A DNA stretch of 46,447 bases, taken from assembly GCA_018714405.1 (NCBI GenBank), contig DVNM01000008.1:1-46447 (forward strand), written 5' to 3'. This stretch comes from Scybalenecus merdavium (GTDB lineage: Bacteria > Bacillota > Clostridia > Oscillospirales > Acutalibacteraceae). The first letter of the stretch is position 1. The number at the start of each line of letters is the position of its first letter. Shown piece after piece: positions 28,109-36,224 of this stretch. Below the pieces are notes generated by a model. It did not search any database and was not told where the DNA came from. It saw only the letters and a program-made list of their open reading frames with translations. A program made the translations under genes and the position numbers.

Positions 28109-29140
28109 TCACTTCCAGGGGTACTGTTCTTTCTGCGCCTCGAACTCTGCACCAGTTGCGGCAAAATGGAATTCACCGTTCAGGTCTGAGAAGAAATAGA
28201 GGTAATCCGTATCGGCCGGGTTGAGCGCCGCCTCGATCATGTCGAGCCCCGGGTTTGTGATCGGCCCGGCGGGCAGCCCCTCGCACCGGTAGGTGTAGTA
28301 GGTGTCGTAAAGGTCGCGCGAAAAGCCGTAATCCAGCAGTTTGGCGCCATAATAATAGGTGACGTCGCACTGCAGCTTAATGCCCTGCTCCAGGCGGTTG
28401 TGCAGCACAGACGAGATGTTTGCCTTAGAATCCTCGCTGAGCGCCTCTTCCTGAATGACCGAAGCGAGCGTAACGACTTCAAACAGCGAATAGCCGCTGT
28501 TTTGCACCTGCTGTTTGATCGAATCGCTCAGGCGGTCGTCAAACGCCGAGAGCATTGTGTCTACAATGTCGCGCGCATCGGAATTTTCACCGAAATCATA
28601 TGTGGCCGGGAACAAAAAGCCCTCCAGAATAAAACCGACCGTGTCCGGATCCGGAAAATCCTTGAGCCAGTCGTAGTCATAATCGGTATCCGAAACAGCG
28701 GCATAAAAATCATCCGCCTTGCAGATGTTGTTTTCTTCCAGGATCTGCGCGATCTGGAACACATCGCTGCCCTCGGGCACCGTAACCTTGACCGTTTTAT
28801 GCGAAACATCGGGATTTTGCAGCTTTTCGGCGATCTGCGCATAGCTCATGCCGCCGGTCATTTCGTACTCCCCATTGATATAAACGAAATCCGGGTAATT
28901 CTTTTCCATATATTCACGCCAGCTGCGCGCAAAACGGATGATGCCGTTATCCTTCAGATCGCTGCTGATCTCGTAGGCAAAATCCTCTGCCTCAATATTC
29001 AGGCGGTAAGTCGTTTCTTTCTGCGTCAGCTTGCCCTGCTCGTCCAGTTTATAAACAACACCGACTGTCAGCATGGCCAGTCCGGCGGCTATCACAGCGA
29101 TCGCTACAGCCATCCAGACGATCATTTTCCTGCTTTTCAT
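28109..29140 (-). CDS. mltG: Endolytic murein transglycosylase MltG
   Basis: 343 residues. An N-terminal transmembrane anchor (about 7-30) is followed by an extracellular domain of the YceG family, which cuts nascent glycan strands and limits their length. Family motifs are PEGSDVFQIAQIL, GFLFPATY, ASVIQEEA (228-234 region), HNRLEQGIKLQCDVTYYYG and LPAGPITNPG. In the ASVIQEEA motif the first acidic position of the E. coli-type ASIVEKE reads Gln230, with Glu231 and Glu232 following. It lies 24 bases after the GNAT gene, probably in the same transcript. Confidence 0.93.
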   Translation of the reverse strand: MKSRKMIVWMAVAIAVIAAGLAMLTVGVVYKLDEQGKLTQKETTYRLNIEAEDFAYEISSDLKDNGIIRFARSWREYMEKNYPDFVYINGEYEMTGGMSYAQIAEKLQNPDVSHKTVKVTVPEGSDVFQIAQILEENNICKADDFYAAVSDTDYDYDWLKDFPDPDTVGFILEGFLFPATYDFGENSDARDIVDTMLSAFDDRLSDSIKQQVQNSGYSLFEVVTLASVIQEEALSEDSKANISSVLHNRLEQGIKLQCDVTYYYGAKLLDYGFSRDLYDTYYTYRCEGLPAGPITNPGLDMIEAALNPADTDYLYFFSDLNGEFHFAATGAEFEAQKEQYPWK

Positions 29141-29164
29141 CTTTTATCCCCTAAATTGTTGTGT

Positions 29165-29599
29165 TTAAAACTCTTTGACCATCGGGCTGTGCGGCAGGCC
29201 CCGGTCGATGATATCTTTGCCGCAGATCTTAAAGCCGTACTTTTCATAAAACGGCACAGCTTTCGGCTGCGCGTCTACATAAACACGCTCTGCACCGAGG
29301 GAAGCAGCTTTTTCAAGAAGCGCCGAAACGATCTGCCCGCCGACGCCCTTGCCGCGGTGCTCCCTGCGCACGGCGATGCGGCCGATTTTATACTTGCCGC
29401 CAATCACCAAACGGCCTGTACCGATGATGCGTGCCCCCTCATAGGCGGCTGCAAAATAAGCACCGGACGTCACCTCGTCAAACAGGTCAAACTCCTGCGA
29501 CGCAATAACGCCCTGTTCCGCAATAAACACATCGGTGCGGATGTCGCGAACTGCCGAAAAATCCGTATCAAACGGTGTGATGAATTTGATTTCAGCCAT
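29165..29599 (-). CDS. GNAT-family N-acetyltransferase
   Basis: 144 residues. A single GNAT domain: the acetyl-CoA-binding motif A reads RIAVRREHRGKGVGGQI, followed by VDAQPKAVPFYEKYGF, a pattern close to the ElaA/PhnO-like small acetyltransferases. The substrate is unknown. ATG 29599 was chosen because it follows ATGAGG by 9 bases and fits the promoter at 29624-29652; the open frame upstream is not expected to be translated. Confidence 0.88.
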   Translation of the reverse strand: MAEIKFITPFDTDFSAVRDIRTDVFIAEQGVIASQEFDLFDEVTSGAYFAAAYEGARIIGTGRLVIGGKYKIGRIAVRREHRGKGVGGQIVSALLEKAASLGAERVYVDAQPKAVPFYEKYGFKICGKDIIDRGLPHSPMVKEF

Positions 29600-29623
29600 A
29601 GAACACAACCTCATTTCGACATT

Positions 29624-29652
29624 ACTATACCATAACGATATGCAATTTTCAA
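29624..29652 (-). promoter_or_regulatory. Promoter of GNAT-mltG
   Basis: On the minus strand: -35 TTGAAA (29647-29652), 17-bp spacer, -10 TATAGT (29624-29629). Transcription would start about 10-15 bases before the GNAT ribosome site. Confidence 0.75.
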
Positions 29653-29753
29653 TGCAATCAAAAGCAGTTTGTAGATTATTTACAAAAATATGCGCCGAAG
29701 AAGCAGACATTAAAAATGAAATCCATAAATATCCTATGCCGCTGCGGACTTTT

Positions 29754-29793
29754 TGACAAAAATACAGCGGGCACACGCATTTCGTGCCCGCTG
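29754..29793 (-). terminator. Terminator of the SCP2/transketolase operon
   Basis: The stem CAGCGGGCAC / GTGCCCGCTG (29784-29793 / 29765-29774 on the minus strand) is followed by a T-rich run. It lies 12 bases after the stop codon of the last gene of the operon. Confidence 0.9.
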
Positions 29794-29805
29794 CAAAAAC
29801 ATATT

Positions 29806-30600
29806 TTATTTGGCCAAAGCGCCGATCAGCATCATATAATCGCCGATCTGTGCGCCGAATTCGGGCGCTCCCTCCATGATGAGCTTTTTCTGCTTGGTGG
29901 ACTCCAGCATATCGTCCGTACCAAGCAGGATGCCGAGCGCGGAACGCGGCGTGTCAAACGCCATGCAGAAAAACGGCTTGGAGCGCTTGTAGACACCGCG
30001 ACCGGCGCGTGATTTGCCGGCTTTGATGCGCAGGTAGGCAGACACCTCGTCGTGCCCCTCCACGCGCCAGGCATAGACGCGGTCAGGGCTCTTGGAAGTC
30101 CACTCGCGAATGGCCGGGTGGCCCAGCTTGTTCAGCTGGGAAATACCGGAAGAAAGCAGATAGAAATAAAGTTTGCAAAGCAGCAGCTGCGTTGCCTCGT
30201 CCTCCGGCGCCTCGGCAATGGAGAGCAGAGAACTCATTTTCAAAAGCGCCTGCATAAATTTTAAGAACTTGCCGAAAGAATGGATCTTGAACTTCGGCAA
30301 AGAGGTCATCTGCCCCTTGAAAAAGGCGTTCATCTTTTCCAGGGAAGAAAACTCCAGCTCAGCATCGATCTTCTGCTGGCCGAAATACTCGCCCAGTTTC
30401 ACGTTCCAGACGCCGTCTTCGACGATGAAATGCGTGGCCTCTTTCTCCTGAGCATTCTTTTTGGCAGAAACCTGGTAAATGGCGTTTACGCCCTCAAATT
30501 TCGCCTTAATGTCCGGACAGTCGGACGCAATGGTTTTTAACAGCGGCAGCGCCGCGTTCATAAACACCTTGTTGGTGTAAATCGTTTCGTTCGTTGACAT
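29806..30600 (-). CDS. SCP2-like (sterol-carrier-type) domain protein
   Basis: 264 residues, cytoplasmic: no signal peptide or membrane segment is visible. Two segments look like SCP2 lipid-transfer domains: about 20-110 (ending ELEFSSLEKMNAFFKGQMTSLPKF) and about 165-264 (ending LGILLGTDDMLES and IMEGAPEFGAQIGDYMMLIGAL). Such domains bind hydrophobic ligands in a tunnel. It is the last gene of a five-gene operon with a split transketolase and an aminotransferase; a distant homologue opens the same operon. The function is unknown. The family assignment rests on pattern only. Confidence 0.6.
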   Translation of the reverse strand: MSTNETIYTNKVFMNAALPLLKTIASDCPDIKAKFEGVNAIYQVSAKKNAQEKEATHFIVEDGVWNVKLGEYFGQQKIDAELEFSSLEKMNAFFKGQMTSLPKFKIHSFGKFLKFMQALLKMSSLLSIAEAPEDEATQLLLCKLYFYLLSSGISQLNKLGHPAIREWTSKSPDRVYAWRVEGHDEVSAYLRIKAGKSRAGRGVYKRSKPFFCMAFDTPRSALGILLGTDDMLESTKQKKLIMEGAPEFGAQIGDYMMLIGALAK

Positions 30601-30648
30601 AATCGACTCCTTTCAGAATGACAGGCATAGCCCGGGTGCGCAAATTCT

Positions 30649-31662
30649 TTAGAATTCGTCGTCCCAGTTATCATCCTCTTCAAAGTCTTTATGCATGACC
30701 TCAGAAACGGCGGCGACGATGCCGTTTGCATCGATACCGGCCAGGCTCATAAGATCCTCATGCAGACCGATCGTGGAGAAAGCATCCTGATGGCCGAGCA
30801 TTTTGAAGGCGCACGCCTTGCCGCTGCGGGCGATCACATCACCGACGGCAGCGCCGAGACCGCCGACCACACTGTGGTCCTCGGCCGTGATGATGCGGCG
30901 CGTGTCCATAATGGCAGACATGACCGCTTCCTCGTCGAGCGGTTTGATGGTGTGCATGTTGAGCACGCGGACTTTCAGGCCGGCGTCCGCCTCCAGCATC
31001 TGGGCGGCCTGCATGGCCTGGTAGACACAGGAGCCGCAGGCAATGACGGTGATGTCCGTGCCGTCGCGCATAACTTTGGCCTTGCCATACTCGAACGTGC
31101 AGTCGTTCAGGTCTTTATAAATGATCTGGTCAAAGCCGCGGTTGATGCGGATATAGACCGGGCCGTCAATGTCGTAAGCCGCTTTTACAGCGTGGTACGT
31201 TTCCACACCGTCGCACGGGCAGATAACGCTCATGTGCGGCAGCACGCGCATGCAGGCCATGTCGATCAGGGAATGGTGGGTAGAGCCCGCCTGGCCGAAT
31301 GACGTGCCGGCGTGCGTTGCAATGATCTTGACCGGCACATTCATGTAGCAGATGTCGGTATGGATTTGGTCGAGCGAACGGGCCGCCGTAAAGATGGCGA
31401 ATGTAGAAGCAAACGGGATCAGGCCGGATTTTGCCATGCCGGCCGCCACGCCGAACATGTTTTGCTCCGCAATGCCGACGTTGAAAAAGCGCTGCGGGAA
31501 TTTTTCACCGAACATACCGATTTTTGTGGATTTGGCCAGGTCGGCCGTAAGCGCAACCACGTCGCCGTGTTCGGCACCGAGTTCACAAAGCGCCTTGCCG
31601 TAATATTCGGCCGTAGAGAGCGCTGTTGTTTCCGTCATCGTATAAGTCAAAGAACCAGCCAT
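30649..31662 (-). CDS. Transketolase, C-terminal subunit
   Basis: 337 residues: the pyrimidine-binding and C-terminal domains of a transketolase encoded as two proteins. The catalytic-type glutamate is in VGIAEQNMFGVAAGMA, followed by the HAGTSFGQAGSTHHSLID stretch and the C-terminal domain with TAEDHSVVGGLG. Together with the upstream N-terminal subunit (3-base gap) it would form a thiamine-diphosphate enzyme that moves two-carbon ketol units. The tail is very acidic (DFEEDDNWDDEF). Neighbours suggest a special pathway rather than the pentose phosphate cycle. Confidence 0.93.
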   Translation of the reverse strand: MAGSLTYTMTETTALSTAEYYGKALCELGAEHGDVVALTADLAKSTKIGMFGEKFPQRFFNVGIAEQNMFGVAAGMAKSGLIPFASTFAIFTAARSLDQIHTDICYMNVPVKIIATHAGTSFGQAGSTHHSLIDMACMRVLPHMSVICPCDGVETYHAVKAAYDIDGPVYIRINRGFDQIIYKDLNDCTFEYGKAKVMRDGTDITVIACGSCVYQAMQAAQMLEADAGLKVRVLNMHTIKPLDEEAVMSAIMDTRRIITAEDHSVVGGLGAAVGDVIARSGKACAFKMLGHQDAFSTIGLHEDLMSLAGIDANGIVAAVSEVMHKDFEEDDNWDDEF

Positions 31663-31665
31663 GAT

Positions 31666-32562
31666 TTACGCCTCCTTCTCTACACGCGCAACACGCGTTT
31701 CATAATACTTATCCAGACTGGCAAGGCATGCTTTATAGCGTTCGTCATTGAGCGCGCCGTAATGCCAGTGATAATCGTCTTCCATAAAATCAATGCCGGC
31801 GCCTTTGTATGTGTCCAGCACGATGCAAAACGGCTGTTCGCCGCCGCTGTAATGGTTTTCAACGGCCTGCTCCAGCGCGCCGTTGATTTCGCGAATGTTC
31901 TGCCCGTCTACGCGCACCGTCTTAAAGCCGAACGCTTCAAACTTCTTGTCGATCGGTTCGACCTTCATTTCATCGTCTACACGGCCGTCGATCATGCACT
32001 TGTTGGCGTCCACCACCACAACGGTGTTGGTGATCTTGAACTGGGCGATCGTCATGGCCGCCTCCCAGTTAGAGCCCTCGTTGAGCTCGCCGTCGCCGGT
32101 CAGCACATAGGTCATGTAATCGATCCCGCGCACACGCCCGGCCAGTGCCATGCCGGCCGCCAGGCTCATGCCGTGGCCGAGTGAACCGGAAGAGGCGTCT
32201 ACGCCCTTGATCTTGTTGCAGTCCAGATGCATGCCGAACTGCGAACCGGTGAGGTTAAAGTTTTTCAGCCCCTCCATATCCATAAAACCATAGTCACACA
32301 GAAGCGGCGCATAGCCGACGGCGGCGTGGCCCTTGGAAAGGATAAAGCGGTCGCGGTCTTCTTTTTGCGGGTCTTTCGGGTCCGCATTCAGGAAGCGGTA
32401 ATAGAGCGTGGTCATAAAGTCCATTGCGCTGAGCGCGCCGCCGATATGGCCGCTGCCGCCCCACACCGTTGTTTCGACCGTCAGCCTTCTGAGCTCGTCG
32501 GCCTTTTTTTCAAGGCGCAGCCATTCGGCTTTGTCGAACGGCTTCAATTCTTTTCTTGGCAT
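31666..32562 (-). CDS. Transketolase, N-terminal (thiamine-binding) subunit
   Basis: 298 residues. The thiamine-diphosphate motif starts GDGELNEGSNWEAA and ends VVVVDANK. Other transketolase marks are GGSGHIGGALSAMD, LSKGHAAVGY and SSGSLGHGMSLAAGMA. It is the partner of the following C-terminal subunit. Two-subunit transketolases are common in anaerobes and are often specialised; the sugar substrates cannot be read from the sequence. A good GGGGGA ribosome site precedes the ATG. Confidence 0.93.
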   Translation of the reverse strand: MPRKELKPFDKAEWLRLEKKADELRRLTVETTVWGGSGHIGGALSAMDFMTTLYYRFLNADPKDPQKEDRDRFILSKGHAAVGYAPLLCDYGFMDMEGLKNFNLTGSQFGMHLDCNKIKGVDASSGSLGHGMSLAAGMALAGRVRGIDYMTYVLTGDGELNEGSNWEAAMTIAQFKITNTVVVVDANKCMIDGRVDDEMKVEPIDKKFEAFGFKTVRVDGQNIREINGALEQAVENHYSGGEQPFCIVLDTYKGAGIDFMEDDYHWHYGALNDERYKACLASLDKYYETRVARVEKEA

Positions 32563-32625
32563 TGATTTTCCCCCTAAATTTTATTTAAGCGCGGCGCCAG
32601 CCGCAAATTTACGCAAGTTAAAATA

Positions 32626-33912
32626 TCAATCCAGCTTGATAGGGCTCCAGTCCATTTCGGGATGGCGCGCCGCCACCACGCCGAAGGCATCGTCCGCAAT
32701 GTCGATGGCCAGTTTAATGTCATCGTCCGTAACGGCGGCATTCATAAAGTGGTTGTGGTGCGACGTCAGAAAAAGGCCGCGTGAAACGCACTCTGCTACC
32801 CATTCCTGGTGCAGCATCAGACTGTCATCGTTCGCAATGCGCAGATAAAAGAGCGCGGGCTCGCCCGAAACGACCAGATTAAAACCGTGCTCTGCCGCGG
32901 TACGGCGCAGGCCGTCGGTCAGCTTGGTGCCCATTTCGCGGAACATTTTCGGCGTGTCGAGGCGCTTCATTTTGTTAATGCAGGCAATGCAAGCCGCAAA
33001 CGGTTCAGCGCTCATCCAATAAGAGCCGGTGTAAACCACGCTGGAAGCCGTGGCTTTCATATGCTCGCCGCCGCAGACGGCCGACATGTTGTAACCGTTT
33101 GCCAGCGCTTTACAGAAGCAGATGAGGTCGGCCTTGATGCCGTAATAGTGGTCAGAACCGGCCAGATCCAGACGGAAGCCGGTGCGCACGTCGTCAAAAA
33201 TCAGGACGATGCCGTGCTCGTCGCAGAACTTGCGCATCTGCGCCCAGTAGTCTTTGGTGGCGCACTCGTTGTCCTTGAAGTTGCCGTGGTCATACGGCTG
33301 TGCAATGATGCCGGCCACATCCCCGCCGCAGGCATCATACGCCTCGGCCAGCGCTTCCAGATCAAACCAGGGGATCACGATATTGTTGGCCACGTCCTCG
33401 GGCAAAATGCCGGGATAGTCGACCTTCTGCGCCCACTGGAAGTCGCCGTGATAATAGCCTTTTAAGAAAATGATTTTCTTTTTGCCGGTGTGCGCACGCG
33501 CACACATAACGGAAAATGTTGTGGCGTCGGACCCGTTTTTCATAAAGAACGCCCAGTCGGCGCTGGCGACCGTATCTTTCAAAAGCTCAGCGCACTCCAC
33601 CATTTTATAGGACGGTGAAGTCGTGCAGTTGCCTTTTTTGAGCTGTTCAATGGCGGCAGCATCGACCTCGTCATCGCAGTAGCCGAGCACGTTCGGGCCG
33701 TAGGCGCACATAAAGTCCAGGTACTTGTTGCCGTCCACATCCCAAAAATAGGTGCCCTTGGCGTGGTCGGACATCAGCGGCCACTTGGTGATCGGCAGGA
33801 AAAGACCTTCAGACGGGCCGAGGTGGCCGTAGACGCCGGACGGGATCGCATTCAGCGCGCGGTTGAACCACTCACGGCTTTTGTCATGCTTGTATTCAGG
33901 ATATTTACTCAT
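32626..33912 (-). CDS. Class III PLP aminotransferase (glutamate-1-semialdehyde aminomutase-like)
   Basis: 428 residues, fold type I. Landmarks are FWDVDGNKYLDFMCAYGPNVLGY near the N terminus, FMKNGSDATTFSVMCARA, the pyridine-nitrogen aspartate in LIFDDVRTGFR, and the PLP lysine in CFCKALANGYNM. Relatives isomerise glutamate-1-semialdehyde or aminate keto-sugars and omega-keto acids. No heme genes are nearby, so hemL is unlikely. Co-transcription with a split transketolase suggests transamination of a sugar-like or ketol compound; this is inference. Confidence 0.85.
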   Translation of the reverse strand: MSKYPEYKHDKSREWFNRALNAIPSGVYGHLGPSEGLFLPITKWPLMSDHAKGTYFWDVDGNKYLDFMCAYGPNVLGYCDDEVDAAAIEQLKKGNCTTSPSYKMVECAELLKDTVASADWAFFMKNGSDATTFSVMCARAHTGKKKIIFLKGYYHGDFQWAQKVDYPGILPEDVANNIVIPWFDLEALAEAYDACGGDVAGIIAQPYDHGNFKDNECATKDYWAQMRKFCDEHGIVLIFDDVRTGFRLDLAGSDHYYGIKADLICFCKALANGYNMSAVCGGEHMKATASSVVYTGSYWMSAEPFAACIACINKMKRLDTPKMFREMGTKLTDGLRRTAAEHGFNLVVSGEPALFYLRIANDDSLMLHQEWVAECVSRGLFLTSHHNHFMNAAVTDDDIKLAIDIADDAFGVVAARHPEMDWSPIKLD

Positions 33913-33925
33913 TTGAATTGCCCCC

Positions 33926-34690
33926 TTAACCCAGATATGCCGCGACTCTGTCTAAAATTCGGTTCAGATTGTCGACCATAGAGATCATGCCGGCCATGTA
34001 AATGTTGCCGTGGCACAATTCAGCGATCGTGCTGGCCGTGCCGGTAAACAGGCCGTAGGCCAGGTCGATGCTGGAGAATTCCATAACGGCGCGCGGATTT
34101 TCGCACTTAGACTTGATCGTTGTGAAGTGGTGGTTTTTCACGTCGATCGTGGCGTAGCACACGTCTTTGATGCCCATCTGCACCTTGCCGTCCACCGTAT
34201 AAAGCGCGCTCTGCTGGGAAATGCTGTCCTGGTTAGCCAGTGCAGAAATAGCGCCGGCGATCGTGTAAAACGTCAAAATCGTGCTCTCTTCAAAAAAGGC
34301 GCGGTCTTTCAGGTCCGCATCGCTCGGGCGCAGCAGCTGTGTCAAACGGTCGGTCAGTTTGGTAAACGGCCCCAAAAGGAACGACAAAACCGTTGGTATG
34401 CCTTTGACCGGCATGCCGGGCTTTGCCTCATCGATCAGGGCATTGAATTTTTCCGGCGATGTAAACGCCATCTTACAGGTGCAGTTTGCCGCACCCTCTT
34501 CCATGCGGCAGCCGCTTTGCGTAAAGTGGTACGTTACGCACGGCCCGCCCGCAACTTCAAAGCAGAGTGAAACCGGCTTTTTGAGCGTTTTCAAAATTTC
34601 TTTGGCCTGGTCATCCAGTTCGCAAAGATTTTCAAGCGTGCCCAAAACGCCATAAGCATTCACATATGCCAGGGCTTTTGCTTCTTTCAA
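33926..34690 (-). CDS. SCP2-like domain protein, first gene of operon
   Basis: About 254 residues with no signal peptide. Two SCP2-like halves are suggested, ending near FTSPEKFNALIDEAKPGMP and near VMEFSSIDLAYGLFTGTASTIAELCHG. It is distantly similar in pattern to the protein at the other end of the operon. The start is uncertain. ATG 34732 lies at or before the expected transcription start. TTG 34690 has AAAGGGG 8 bases upstream and is preferred; ATG 34708 lacks a ribosome site. Function unknown; it presumably binds a hydrophobic substrate or product of the pathway. Confidence 0.55.
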   Translation of the reverse strand: MKEAKALAYVNAYGVLGTLENLCELDDQAKEILKTLKKPVSLCFEVAGGPCVTYHFTQSGCRMEEGAANCTCKMAFTSPEKFNALIDEAKPGMPVKGIPTVLSFLLGPFTKLTDRLTQLLRPSDADLKDRAFFEESTILTFYTIAGAISALANQDSISQQSALYTVDGKVQMGIKDVCYATIDVKNHHFTTIKSKCENPRAVMEFSSIDLAYGLFTGTASTIAELCHGNIYMAGMISMVDNLNRILDRVAAYLG

Positions 34691-34736
34691 GGTAAGATCC
34701 CCTTTCATTGTAAAATGCAAATAAAATGCCATCTAA

Positions 34737-34765
34737 AGTATACCATATTTGCCCATTAACGTCAA
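34737..34765 (-). promoter_or_regulatory. Promoter of the SCP2/aminotransferase/transketolase operon
   Basis: On the minus strand: -35 TTGACG (34760-34765), 17-bp spacer, -10 TATACT (34737-34742). The predicted transcription start is near 34730, which bears on the start codon of the first gene. Confidence 0.8.
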
Positions 34766-34786
34766 CCGTTTTCACCGCCCGATGCC

Positions 34787-34827
34787 AAAAAGAAACGCCC
34801 GGGGGCGGGGCTTTTCCGCGTCCGGGC
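34787..34827 (-). terminator. Terminator after the GH29 gene
   Basis: On the minus strand a GC-rich hairpin (GCCCGG...CCGGGC, 34797-34827, with inner GCGG/CCGC pairing) is followed by GTTTCTTTTT. It lies about 60 bases after the fucosidase stop codon. Confidence 0.7.
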
Positions 34828-34888
34828 AAAACACATAACGATGATTTAAAGAAATAGCGGCAGGCGCTTGTGAGCCCCTTGGCACAAA

Positions 34889-36223
34889 TCAGCAGTAGGC
34901 GCCGAAAAACGACAAATACGGCTCGCCGCGGCTTTCAGTCACCTTCAAAAGCAGACCGTCGGCCTTGCGGAACATATGTAACCGGCAGTTTTTCTGCATG
35001 CCGATCACGCCGGATGTACAGATGCGCACGCGCCTGTCGCCGTAAAGTGCATAGAGTTCAAACGCCTCCACGCGCTGGCTTTTAGAAATATCCTCTTTCA
35101 GCACGACCGTTTTCACGCGGCACGGCTTTTTAAAGCGCAGCGTGTAGCACATTTCTTTCAGTTTCGGATTCTTTTTTTCTGCCGCGGGCTTTGCCGTCTG
35201 CGCACGGATCGCCGCACCGAAGCGCTCCAGGGCGCGCACTTCTTTTTCGCTGAACCTGCCCTGCCGGTCGGGCGGCACATTCAAAAGCAGATAGCAGTTG
35301 CCGCCGACGCTTGTATTATAAATGTGCATCAGCTCGCGCGTAGACTTGATCGTTTTATCGGTATTTTTGTTATAGAACCAAGTGCGGCTGATGGAGACAT
35401 CCACCTCCGCCGGGTACCAGATCAGGTCTTTTGCGTTTTTCAGCACACTGCGGCTGCCGAGATCCTCATCCGTCGAGGTCAGTTTTTTCATTTTACCGGT
35501 CGCATCCGCCTCAGACTGCGAAGCGGCGCTGACGCGCTCCGCAACGGAAAGCGACGACGGAACGACACAAAACTCGTTTTTGCGGCTCTTGCCGCCCTCG
35601 TTGCCGACCCAGCGGATATCCGGCCCGCAAACAGCGATGTTGGCCATCGGCTGCAGCTTACGGATGAGCGCGTAATAACGGTCCCAGTCATAGTCAAAAT
35701 CCACGGCATCTTTACCTTTTGCGCCATCGAACCACACCTCGAAAATTTCGCCGTAATTGCTCAAAAGCTCTGTCAGCTGATTGCAGAAATAATCGTTATA
35801 AGCCGGCGTGCCGTAGCGCTTATCGGTCATGTCCCAGGGCGAAAGGTAAACGCCGAATTTCAGGCCGTACTGCCGGCAGGCGTCAGACACCTCTTTGACG
35901 ATATCGCCCTTACCGCCGCGGTACGGACTGTTTTTGATGCAGTGCTGCGTATAAGCAGACGGAAAAAGGCAAAAACCGTCGTGGTGCTTGCAGGTCAGAA
36001 TGATGCCCGAAGCCCCGGCGGCCTTTACGGCTTTGGCCCAGCCTGTGGCATCGACCGGTGTTTTCAGCGTAAAATCTGCCGGATCCTCCGTGCCGGTGCC
36101 CCATTCGCGCACCTGCATCGTATTCATGCCGAAATGGATAAACACATAAAACGGGTGCTTTGCGTGTTCTTTTTGTCTTTCACTCGGCAAAACCCCAACG
36201 TATCTTTCCAGTTCTTTTTCCAT
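34889..36223 (-). CDS. GH29 alpha-L-fucosidase
   Basis: 444 residues with no signal peptide, so probably cytoplasmic. The N-terminal TIM barrel has the family segments FYVFIHFGMNT, LTCKHHDGFCLFPS, FGVYLSPWD and the nucleophile aspartate in EVWFDGAKG; LLLNVPPDRQG closes the barrel. A beta-rich C-terminal domain of about 110 residues follows. It would release fucose from imported host or mucin-type oligosaccharides. The frame is open further upstream but overlaps the HAD gene; ATG 36223 follows GGGGAGAG and leaves one base after the HAD stop, so the two are co-transcribed. Confidence 0.92.
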   Translation of the reverse strand: MEKELERYVGVLPSERQKEHAKHPFYVFIHFGMNTMQVREWGTGTEDPADFTLKTPVDATGWAKAVKAAGASGIILTCKHHDGFCLFPSAYTQHCIKNSPYRGGKGDIVKEVSDACRQYGLKFGVYLSPWDMTDKRYGTPAYNDYFCNQLTELLSNYGEIFEVWFDGAKGKDAVDFDYDWDRYYALIRKLQPMANIAVCGPDIRWVGNEGGKSRKNEFCVVPSSLSVAERVSAASQSEADATGKMKKLTSTDEDLGSRSVLKNAKDLIWYPAEVDVSISRTWFYNKNTDKTIKSTRELMHIYNTSVGGNCYLLLNVPPDRQGRFSEKEVRALERFGAAIRAQTAKPAAEKKNPKLKEMCYTLRFKKPCRVKTVVLKEDISKSQRVEAFELYALYGDRRVRICTSGVIGMQKNCRLHMFRKADGLLLKVTESRGEPYLSFFGAYC

Positions 36224-36224
36224 C

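Noticed and set aside
32626..33912. hemL for heme synthesis
   Set aside because: No other heme gene is nearby and the operon partners point to another substrate; only family similarity is claimed.
29806..34690. Sulfoquinovose or apiose breakdown (both use split transketolases)
   Set aside because: None of the matching isomerases, kinases, dehydrogenases or transporters is present, and those pathways have no class III aminotransferase or SCP2-like proteins.
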